Part shown: positions 1 to 5,322 of the stretch, one piece after another
Position numbering within the stretch: position 1 is the stretch's first letter
How the letters are laid out: every line of letters starts with the position of its first letter
DNA from: Dehalococcoidia bacterium UBA1123
GTDB lineage: Bacteria > Chloroflexota > Dehalococcoidia > Lucifugimonadales > UBA1123
DNA: 6,757 bases
Assembly: GCA_002313895.1 (NCBI GenBank)
Contig: DCAW01000145.1
Location: 1-6,757 of the forward strand
Direction of reading: 5' to 3'
Position numbers and translations under genes: made by a program
Notes under the pieces: model-generated
The model's database searches: none
Told to the model about the DNA's origin: nothing
Seen by the model: only the letters and a program-made list of their open reading frames with translations

Positions 1-1
1 A

Positions 2-490
2 CTCGTTCATGAGGTAGTCCAGGACGCAGTCAACATCACAGGCATGACTGATGTTCCATGGGAGCGTCGCACAAGGCTACTGTCTGATAATGGTCCAGGT
101 TATATCTCTCGTTCCTTCGGAGAATACCTGCGGCTAGTGGGCATACGCCACATCCTGGCATTGCCCTTCCATCCTCAGACCAACGGCAAGCTGGAGCGGT
201 ATCACCGGACCATCAAGCTTGACGTCAACCAGACCCCATATGATGTCCCGGGGAATCTGGAGCTCGCGATCACGGAGTTCGTGAATTACTACAACAATCG
301 TCGTTACCACAAGGCTCTGGGGGACGTGACTCCCTCTGATGTCTTGGACGGTCGAAGGGAGGAGATCCTAGAGAGACGAAAGGAGGTTCAGACTCAGACT
401 TTTCAGCGCAGACGATTATACAATCAACAACTCGAGAGCTCGCGGAATCAGCACGAAGTCTCCATTAGCATTGTGTCCCATTGTTGCTGA
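2..490 (+). CDS. IS3-type transposase (OrfB, rve integrase core), C-terminal part, truncated by window edge
   Basis: This is the catalytic half of a DDE transposase, which cuts and joins the ends of an insertion sequence. The frame is open to the left edge of the window, so the ATG at 44 is probably internal and the true start and first catalytic Asp lie outside. The second Asp is in SDNG (codon 86-88) and the Glu is in NGKLERYH (codon 194-196). Exactly 35 residues lie between them, the D(35)E spacing of the IS3/retroviral integrase superfamily, and a Lys follows seven residues after the Glu. Further typical features are HPQTNGKLERYHRT and the Tyr/Arg-rich YYNNRRYHKALG stretch. The tail after about codon 360 is basic and probably a C-terminal extension. 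The reading frame is intact to the TGA at 488-490. I am sure of the superfamily; the IS3 assignment is likely but lacks the partner orfA for confirmation. Confidence 0.9.
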   Translation, partial: LVHEVVQDAVNITGMTDVPWERRTRLLSDNGPGYISRSFGEYLRLVGIRHILALPFHPQTNGKLERYHRTIKLDVNQTPYDVPGNLELAITEFVNYYNNRRYHKALGDVTPSDVLDGRREEILERRKEVQTQTFQRRRLYNQQLESSRNQHEVSISIVSHCC

Positions 491-713
491 ATGCCTACAG
501 TCGCAGACGTTGAGCCGCAATTGCACATGGAGTCTTTCGCATACTGGAGCATCGGTGGAACAAACAGTGTGATTCACAACTCCGCCAAGGTCGCAGACAC
601 ACGATCATACACCGAGAACACGGCGGTAACTTCGTGGACTTCCATAACGGTGAGTACGCCGGTTAATAACACTCCAAGGTGAATACAACCGTTCGTCCGC
701 ATCAGTTAAATCT

Positions 714-745
714 GAACCGCCAGGAGAGAACTCTTCTGGCGGTTC
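714..745 (+). terminator. Strong hairpin, probable intrinsic terminator downstream of the transposase
   Basis: The arms GAACCGCCAG (714-723) and CTGGCGGTTC (736-745) are perfectly complementary. The intervening bases continue the pairing (GAGA with TCTT, one G-T pair), giving a stem of about 14 bp with a 4-nt loop. It is followed by TTCTATAT, which is only moderately T-rich. It could stop transcription leaving the insertion sequence, or it could be a structural element of the IS end; being symmetrical, it may act in both directions. Confidence 0.5.
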
Positions 746-946
746 TTCTATATGATGCCCCCACGCTCCACCGCGTGGTTCTACACGGTTTCCAGGTTTG
801 AGTTGCTGATTCTAATGGCAAGATCGTCGTTCTCATTTCAGAGGCAACGAGTTTCGGCCTTAATATTGCGGCATCGGCCATCGGGAAATCGACACACTAT
901 CATCACTATTACAACCCCGTGCGATTTCGTAACCCTCGCGCGCCGG

Positions 947-955
947 TGATATAAT
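947..955 (+). promoter_or_regulatory. Extended -10 promoter (TGATATAAT) giving a nearly leaderless transcript
   Basis: TGA followed by a perfect TATAAT at 950-955 is a consensus extended -10 element. The expected transcription start lies about 7 nt downstream, near 962, while the ATG of the next gene is at 965. No Shine-Dalgarno sequence fits in between, so translation is probably leaderless or almost so. No good -35 box is visible, which fits an extended -10 promoter. It would drive the small His-rich gene and possibly the genes after it. Confidence 0.6.
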
Positions 956-964
956 AATCCTACG

Positions 965-1333
965 ATGAGTCGGATTTTGGCGAGCATATGGACTGCAATT
1001 CTGGTGATGGCGTTAGCCCTGCCCTCTATCGGGCCGATGCTTGACCACCACTTCGCCGAGCGAAATCCGACCCACCGTCATGTCAGCGTCGCTCTGGATC
1101 ACGCCCACGGGTACGGCTCATCCCACTCCGAAACCCCCCATGATTCCACGGCCTTGTACAATCATGACAGTGGCCTGGTGACGTTGGTCTCCCTGACGAT
1201 CGACGATGCCGCGCTTCGAGCCTCTAAACGTTTCGAGCCGTCCTCTATTTTCAACATCCCTCTGATCGCTCGTGCCTCACGAGCAGGCCACATTACCGCC
1301 CCCCCTGAAAGGCCGCCTCAGCCTGTTATTTAG
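965..1333 (+). CDS. Small exported His-rich protein, putative metal binding
   Basis: The 122-residue product starts with an Arg followed by a hydrophobic stretch (residues 4-22, ending ALALPSIG), typical of a signal peptide or membrane anchor. Ten histidines are present, nine of them between residues 28 and 67 (DHHFAER, THRH, DHAHGYGSSH, and isolated His 59 and 67). There is no cysteine. The C-terminus ends in a Pro-rich PPERPPQPVI tail, a style I recall from small proteins encoded in heavy-metal loci. No catalytic motif is visible. The ATG at 965 lies about 10 nt behind a consensus -10 box, so the message is probably leaderless and this start is well supported. It is followed on the same strand by three exported proteins, which suggests a metal chaperone or sensor-like role in the envelope. 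Function is inferred from composition and context only; I cannot name the family. Confidence 0.72.
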   Translation: MSRILASIWTAILVMALALPSIGPMLDHHFAERNPTHRHVSVALDHAHGYGSSHSETPHDSTALYNHDSGLVTLVSLTIDDAALRASKRFEPSSIFNIPLIARASRAGHITAPPERPPQPVI

Positions 1334-1430
1334 GCGCTGGCTTATCGTTCCCAATCCGTGCCACACTGGCATGTCGCCGTGAAAGACGACTTTGACGGTT
1401 TGTTATTGTTGAGGTTCACAGGGCAGGCCC

Positions 1431-1436
1431 AAGGAG
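1431..1436 (+). promoter_or_regulatory. Shine-Dalgarno AAGGAG that fixes a TTG start at 1446
   Basis: AAGGAG lies 9 nt before the TTG at 1446-1448. The in-frame stop at 1410-1412 prevents any much earlier start, and the resulting N-terminus is a well-formed signal peptide, so TTG is the likely initiator. Confidence 0.65.
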
Positions 1437-1445
1437 TTTCGTGTT

Positions 1446-2012
1446 TTGGTCGCAAGAGTCTTCGCCGTTGGCCTGCTGGCAGCGTTCATCATCGCCGTGA
1501 TTGCGATGGCCGCTCCCTCGCTGGTCCGCGCCCACGGTTCGGGCGTTGAACTCAACAAGAGAGAGTTCGCCGGGCCATACGAAGTGGCGTTCGGCATCGT
1601 GCCCGATCCACCGGCTATAGGCGAGATTGCGATGACGCTGGCGGTTATCGAGTTGCAGACCCGCAACGTGGTCATCAGAGCCGATGTCACCATGACCGCC
1701 AATGGGCCAGACGAAACGGTCATCGGCCCGTTGAAGGTGGAGACTGACTCGGCTGATCCGTCCTTTTATGACCTGCGAACGACCATTGATAAAGAAGGAA
1801 TCTGGATTTTCACTGTGCAAGTCGATGCGCCTGCTGGTGAAGGCTCGGCGGATTTTACATTCGAGGTTAAAAAATCCAGTTCGATCACCGGGATAATCAC
1901 ACTTCTGACGCTTCTGGCGTTCGTGGTCATCCTAGGTCTTTCCGTGCGCGCCTTCCTTGGGCAGCGAGTGGAATTAGGCAAGGGCCGAAGAGTGAATCGA
2001 CACAAGGGTTAA
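1446..2012 (+). CDS. Exported YtkA/FixH-like Ig-fold protein with C-terminal membrane anchor
   Basis: The 188-residue product starts at a TTG with AAGGAG 9 nt upstream. Residues 5-27 form a signal peptide, with predicted cleavage after VRA, leaving His30-Gly31 at the mature N-terminus. Residues 40-141 are rich in beta strand and read like the extracytoplasmic beta-sandwich domain of the YtkA/FixH/CopC-like group (PxxIGEIAMTL; a FYDLRTTIDKEGIW segment; an alternating VQVDAP/ADFTFEV end). One membrane helix spans about residues 147-167, followed by a short basic cytoplasmic tail. There is no Cys. The usual roles of such domains are copper handling and oxidase assembly. Here the exposed N-terminal His and the cupredoxin neighbour support a copper-related role. 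It lies 112 nt after the His-rich gene and could share its transcript. Fold assignment is moderately sure; the metal is inferred. Confidence 0.75.
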   Translation: MVARVFAVGLLAAFIIAVIAMAAPSLVRAHGSGVELNKREFAGPYEVAFGIVPDPPAIGEIAMTLAVIELQTRNVVIRADVTMTANGPDETVIGPLKVETDSADPSFYDLRTTIDKEGIWIFTVQVDAPAGEGSADFTFEVKKSSSITGIITLLTLLAFVVILGLSVRAFLGQRVELGKGRRVNRHKG

Positions 2013-2075
2013 CAGGCTCAGTCACTCTCTAGAGTTTGCCAGTCGTCACGGGCACCATTTGGTTGCGTCGATTTG

Positions 2076-2088
2076 GCAGAAATTCTGC
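2076..2088. promoter_or_regulatory. Perfect 13-bp palindrome, possible operator
   Basis: GCAGAA-A-TTCTGC is a perfect 6+1+6 dyad in the 184-nt gap before the lipoprotein gene. Such compact palindromes are often dimeric-regulator sites. The regulator is unknown and chance occurrence is not excluded. Confidence 0.25.
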
Positions 2089-2126
2089 GCTCATCCCTCG
2101 ATATGACGAATTGTTGCGCGTCTGGA

Positions 2127-2171
2127 TTGCCTCCGAGCGCGTAACGAACATAAACAAATTGAACAAATTTG
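2127..2171 (+). promoter_or_regulatory. Weak sigma70-like promoter with overlapping CAAATT-N5-AATTTG dyad
   Basis: TTGCCT (2127-2132) and CATAAA (2149-2154) are 16 bp apart and would start transcription near 2161. A 6-bp dyad CAAATT/AATTTG (2155-2160 and 2166-2171) sits across that start, as an operator would. The boxes match the consensus poorly, so this is a suggestion that the lipoprotein and membrane-protein genes have their own regulated promoter. Confidence 0.25.
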
Positions 2172-2185
2172 GTGAACCCAGATTT

Positions 2186-2190
2186 GGGAG
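2186..2190 (+). promoter_or_regulatory. Shine-Dalgarno GGGAG that fixes a TTG start at 2197
   Basis: GGGAG lies 6 nt before TTG 2197-2199. That start yields a complete lipoprotein signal peptide with a lysine in its charged region; no in-frame ATG would preserve it. Confidence 0.6.
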
Positions 2191-2196
2191 CATCAC

Positions 2197-2901
2197 TTGA
2201 ACATTCCAAAAATCCTGTTGTTTGCATTGCTGGCGGCGCTATCGCTCTCAATTGCCGCCTGCGGCAGCGAGTCAGAACCTGAACATCGAACATTGAACCT
2301 GGAGGTCAGCGAAGGAGTGATCAATCTGAGTGGCGAAGAATTGAGGGTCACTCAGGGCGATACAGTTACTGTGTCTGTCGCTTCTGATGAGCACGGGCTG
2401 TTCCATCTTCACGGCTACGATCATGAGGTTCCGGTAGGCCCTGGGGAGGCCGCCGAGTTCACGTTCAACGCCAGCGCCAGCGGCAGATTCAACTTCACCT
2501 TCCATCCCGCCGGCGAGGAAGCGGTAGTGGACCACGGTACGCTCTTCGAGTCTGACATCCTCGAGAACGGCCAGAGCTTCACCTTCAAGATCACCGACGA
2601 TCTGGCGGGGCATGAAATCGTCTATCACAATCACATGAACCACGAGATGACAGGCTCGATCAGCGTATCTGAGATATCCGGCGTGGCAGACTTTGTGGCG
2701 ATTGACGCGCTGGCCGGTGGCGCGTTCAGCCCTTTGCAGGTCATGGTGTCTGTTAGCTCAACTGTGGTGTGGACAAACACCGTCGATGAGCATCAGCGAA
2801 TCGCCAGCGGCCCCCCTCCTGAGAATCCAGACGGAAAACACGAACACGAAGAAGGTGGCGAAGAGGTGGACCTGGGAGCGCTAGACGTGTATCCCAGATA
2901 G
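2197..2901 (+). CDS. Cupredoxin-domain lipoprotein without a type-1 copper cysteine
   Basis: The 234-residue product has a lipoprotein signal peptide with lipobox IAAC (Cys22, the only Cys), so it should be lipid-anchored on the outer face of the cytoplasmic membrane. Residues 33-104 form a cupredoxin-like beta domain of the HGYD type (FHLHGYDHEVPVGPG at 69-83, then GRFNFTFHP at 96-104). Residues 112-157 look like the C-terminal half of a plastocyanin-like domain (FESDILENGQSFTFKI, then YHNHMNHEMTG at 143-153), with His/Asn where blue copper proteins have the Cys. Residues 166-205 look like an N-terminal plastocyanin half (GGAFSP, VVWTN, DEHQRIASG). The tail KHEHEEGG to DVYPR is acidic and His-bearing. 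With no Cys ligand it cannot be a classical blue copper protein; His/Met-rich Cu(I) or Cu(II) binding is inferred. It is followed after 3 nt by the membrane-protein gene, so the two are almost certainly co-transcribed. Confidence 0.82.
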   Translation: MNIPKILLFALLAALSLSIAACGSESEPEHRTLNLEVSEGVINLSGEELRVTQGDTVTVSVASDEHGLFHLHGYDHEVPVGPGEAAEFTFNASASGRFNFTFHPAGEEAVVDHGTLFESDILENGQSFTFKITDDLAGHEIVYHNHMNHEMTGSISVSEISGVADFVAIDALAGGAFSPLQVMVSVSSTVVWTNTVDEHQRIASGPPPENPDGKHEHEEGGEEVDLGALDVYPR

Positions 2902-2904
2902 GAA

Positions 2905-4446
2905 ATGATGATGAAAGCTCCAAAAATATTCGCGATTGCTCTGATCTTTCTCGTTCTCGCGCTTCTGGCAAGTCCCGCCTACGCTCACGGGTTCGGACAG
3001 CGTTACGACCTGCCTGTGCCGTTGAATATGTTTCTCATCGGCGCAGGCGCGACAGTCGCGTTGTCATTTGTGGTCATTGGACTGTTCGTGAGCAGGAGAG
3101 GCGTCGAGTTCAGATATCCGAGGCTCAATCTGCTGAGAGTCAGCGTCGTTGGGCCGGTGTTGTCGCGTTCGTCCCTCAACGCTGCAATCGGGATTGTGTC
3201 TGTGGCAGTCTTCTCGCTGGTGGTTGTTGCAGGACTATTCGGCGTCAACGAACCCATCGACAATTTCGCTCCCACCTTCGTGTGGATAATCTGGTGGGTG
3301 GGCATGGGATATATCACTGCGCTGGTCGGCAACATCTGGGCTCTTCTCAACCCGTGGAAGATCACCTACGAGTGGGCAGAAAAAACCCTGAAGCGTGACG
3401 AAGCGAAGTCTCCACGTTTCCAGTATCCCGAACGTCTAGACGTGTGGCCTGCCGCGCTGTTGTTCTTCATGTTTGCCTGGACTGAGAATGTTTATTCCGG
3501 CGCGTCGAGGCCGTTCAACCTGGCGATACTTGTGATCGCGTATTCGGTCATCACCTGGGCAGGAATGGCGGCTTTTGGAAAGCATCAGTGGCTCAGGCAC
3601 GGAGAGGCATTCACGGTGTTGTTCGGATTCTTCTCCCGATTTTCGCCCACCGAGGTTCGAGTCACCGACCGCAACCTGTGTCTGTCCTGCGGCGTCGCAT
3701 GCGACGTGTCAGAACCTGACTGCGTGGACTGCTACCAGTGCTTCGAGCAGGCAGCACCCGAACACCGAGAGTTGAATCTGCGGCCCTTCGCTGTGGGGTT
3801 AACTCTGCATCGCAGGGTGTCAACAGCCACGGCTGCCTTCGTGGTGTTGGCGTTGGCAACAGTGACTTTCGACGGTTTTCAGGACACGCCCACCTGGGCA
3901 AACATCCAGAAAACTGCCCTTGATCTCTCCGAGAATTGGGGAGGGAATCCGTTGGACACCATCGGCACTATCGGCCTCGTGTTTGTGCCGATACTGTTCG
4001 CCCTGGTTTATCTGGGGTTCTCCTGGGGAATTAGGCGATTGGGACAGACGCAAACATCCGTGGCGGACGTTGCCAGAGTGTTCGTGTTCTCATTGGTGCC
4101 GATCGCGCTGGCCTACAATCTGGCCCATTTCATCTCGTTGCTGATAATTCAGGGACAACTGATTATCCCCCTGGTCTCAGACCCGTTCGGGTTTGGATGG
4201 AACATCCTGGGGACGGCAGACTACCGGCTAAACCTGAACGCCATAAACGCCCGTATCGTATGGTACATATCGGTATCCGCTATTGTGGTTGGGCACATCG
4301 TCTCAGTGTACGTGGCCCATATTATCTCCCTGCGAGAGATGCCCGATCACGCCAGCGCCCTGAGAAGCCAATACCCGATGCTGGCGCTCATGGTCTCCTA
4401 CACCGCCACCAGCCTGTGGATAATCGCCCAACCAATCGTGGGGTGA
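2905..4446 (+). CDS. Polytopic membrane protein, 'fenitrothion hydrolase'-type family
   Basis: The product is 513 residues from the first of three consecutive ATGs. AGGAA at 2900-2904 is best spaced for the third ATG (2911), so the protein probably begins MKAPKIF. A signal peptide ends at AYA (25-27), leaving His28-Gly29-Phe30-Gly31 at the mature N-terminus. Membrane segments fall near 40-62, 92-112, 121-147, 180-198, 205-225, 308-325, 353-375, 389-415, 451-474 and 491-511; positive-inside reading puts both ends outside. Histidines 408, 464 and 472 lie in or near helices 8 and 9. All six Cys (259, 262, 266, 273, 276, 279) form one cluster in the large, predicted cytoplasmic loop. The pattern HGFGQRYDLPVPL recalls bacterial membrane proteins annotated as fenitrothion hydrolase; that name is a weak guide to real function. 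The stop of the lipoprotein gene is 3 nt upstream, so translation is likely coupled. Role: possibly metal uptake or a metal-dependent membrane enzyme. Confidence 0.8.
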   Translation: MMMKAPKIFAIALIFLVLALLASPAYAHGFGQRYDLPVPLNMFLIGAGATVALSFVVIGLFVSRRGVEFRYPRLNLLRVSVVGPVLSRSSLNAAIGIVSVAVFSLVVVAGLFGVNEPIDNFAPTFVWIIWWVGMGYITALVGNIWALLNPWKITYEWAEKTLKRDEAKSPRFQYPERLDVWPAALLFFMFAWTENVYSGASRPFNLAILVIAYSVITWAGMAAFGKHQWLRHGEAFTVLFGFFSRFSPTEVRVTDRNLCLSCGVACDVSEPDCVDCYQCFEQAAPEHRELNLRPFAVGLTLHRRVSTATAAFVVLALATVTFDGFQDTPTWANIQKTALDLSENWGGNPLDTIGTIGLVFVPILFALVYLGFSWGIRRLGQTQTSVADVARVFVFSLVPIALAYNLAHFISLLIIQGQLIIPLVSDPFGFGWNILGTADYRLNLNAINARIVWYISVSAIVVGHIVSVYVAHIISLREMPDHASALRSQYPMLALMVSYTATSLWIIAQPIVG

Positions 4447-4500
4447 AGAGAATTCGCCACCTGAATTAAGCGCAAGTAGGCCTCGCGTCTGTGTCGCCGG

Positions 4501-5175
4501 CTAATCCAGCCTCGGCCAAACGCGTCGGGCGGTCATCGAGGATACCACTTCCATGTCGCTGAACAGGTGTCTCTGTTGTCCCCAGCCTTCCATCAACTTC
4601 GTGTGTTGCGCTCGGGCGTCTGCGGGGTCGGCGTTGTCCGTTTCGTAGATTGCCAGGTACTTGGCGCTCGACTCGGGGTTGACGTTCTCGTATCGATAGG
4701 CGGTGTGGAACTGGCCGACGTTCAGGATGTCAGGGAAGTGGACATCCTCGTACCATCGGTTGAACTCCTCTTCTCTGGAGGGGTCTGTGCAGTTGCTCAG
4801 CACCAGCAGGATTCCGCGTGTGGGCCTCACCGATGTTGAGAACTCGCCGCCGGTCCGCTTGAACACGTCAACGAACACCGATTCGATCAACTCCGAGCCT
4901 CGGCCACCGTCAGGTCGCAGTTTGGCCGAAGCTTCTCGATTGTCTGCCAGGGCGATGGCAGCATCTTCGTAGTCTGTCTCATAGGTGGCGGCATACTGGC
5001 CGCGAGGCGAGTCGGGGTCTGTGTTTGCAAATCGAATCGGATGCTTGAAGATGCCAGACGCGGTGACATCAGGAAAGTGGATGTGGTTGTACCAGCGAGC
5101 GAACTCATCTCCTTTTGAGGCGTCGTTGCAGTTGGTTATTGCCAGAAGCAGGCCGTTGGGATAGCGTCCTTCCAT
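4501..5175 (-). CDS. Tandem-repeat EthD/dimeric alpha+beta barrel protein
   Basis: The 224-residue product contains two copies of a ferredoxin-like (dimeric alpha+beta barrel) domain, roughly residues 8-105 and 121-212. The repeats align clearly: GLLLAITNC with GILLVLSNC, EFARWYNHIHFPD with EFNRWYEDVHFPD, and YAATYETD with YLAIYETD. The WYxxxHFPD motif with its conserved His is typical of EthD-like and related small enzymes or binding proteins acting on aromatic and polyketide-type compounds. Fusing two copies in one chain would form the barrel within a single polypeptide instead of a homodimer. The ATG at 5175 has AGGAGA (5181-5186 on the plus strand) 5 nt upstream. No signal peptide is present, so it should be cytoplasmic. 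The convergent membrane-protein gene ends 54 nt away. Substrate is unknown. Confidence 0.82.
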   Translation of the reverse strand: MEGRYPNGLLLAITNCNDASKGDEFARWYNHIHFPDVTASGIFKHPIRFANTDPDSPRGQYAATYETDYEDAAIALADNREASAKLRPDGGRGSELIESVFVDVFKRTGGEFSTSVRPTRGILLVLSNCTDPSREEEFNRWYEDVHFPDILNVGQFHTAYRYENVNPESSAKYLAIYETDNADPADARAQHTKLMEGWGQQRHLFSDMEVVSSMTARRVWPRLD

Positions 5176-5197
5176 GAATCTCTCCTAACACAATCAC

Positions 5198-5287
5198 GTC
5201 GTGCTGAGTCCGCAGACGAGGTTTCTGGCCTTGGGGAACAGCCGCATGATTTCATCGACCAGATGCGTTTGCTTCGCTCAGCATGAC
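5198..5287. repeat. Short inverted-repeat (MITE-like) intergenic element
   Basis: GTCGTGCTGAG (5198-5208) and CTCAGCATGAC (5277-5287) are complementary at 10 of 11 positions, the exception being a G-T pair. Similarity continues inward: arm 1 ends in TTTCTGG (5222-5228) and arm 2 begins with CCAGATG (5259-5265). The arms are therefore about 30 nt each around a core of about 30 nt. The second arm, read on the minus strand as GTCATGCTGAGCGAAGC, resembles a short interspersed sequence I recall from many environmental bacterial genomes; I cannot verify that here. It sits between two minus-strand genes and would be transcribed into a long imperfect hairpin. Confidence 0.55.
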
Positions 5288-5322
5288 AACGAAGTTCTCG
5301 TCGCACACTAAATTAACGGGAG

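Larger units (their letters stand above)
491..964. other. Gene-free stretch between transposase and metal locus
   Basis: I see no credible gene here: the open frames are short, lack ribosome binding sites and encode compositionally odd peptides. The first part (to roughly 710) is probably the non-coding right flank of the insertion sequence. It holds two imperfect 16-nt direct copies starting GGTGA (649-664 and 678-693, 12 of 16 identical, 29 bp apart), which could be transposase-binding repeats. The hairpin at 714-745 follows, then a smaller dyad CCACGC/GCGTGG at 761-778 with a 6-nt loop. The right end of the insertion sequence cannot be fixed because its left end is outside the window. Confidence 0.5.

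Noticed and set aside
491..682. 63-codon plus-strand open frame after the transposase
   Set aside because: No Shine-Dalgarno sequence, no recognisable motif, and it lies in the probable IS flank; most likely a chance frame.
752..949. 65-codon plus-strand open frame
   Set aside because: No ribosome binding site, low-complexity Arg/Ser/Thr composition, and it starts just after the hairpin; no support as a gene.
1416..1820. 134-codon minus-strand open frame
   Set aside because: Antisense shadow of the YtkA-like gene, which has a signal peptide, a domain and a membrane helix.
2018..2643. Two minus-strand open frames (91 and 123 codons)
   Set aside because: They overlap the lipoprotein gene or its upstream region and have no domain or ribosome binding site.
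4197..4469. 90-codon plus-strand frame at the end of the membrane-protein gene
   Set aside because: Out-of-frame shadow of conserved transmembrane coding sequence.
4447..4500. Possible bidirectional terminator between convergent genes
   Set aside because: Only a 5-bp AATTC/GAATT stem with a 7-nt loop (4451-4467) and no T-run; too weak to call.
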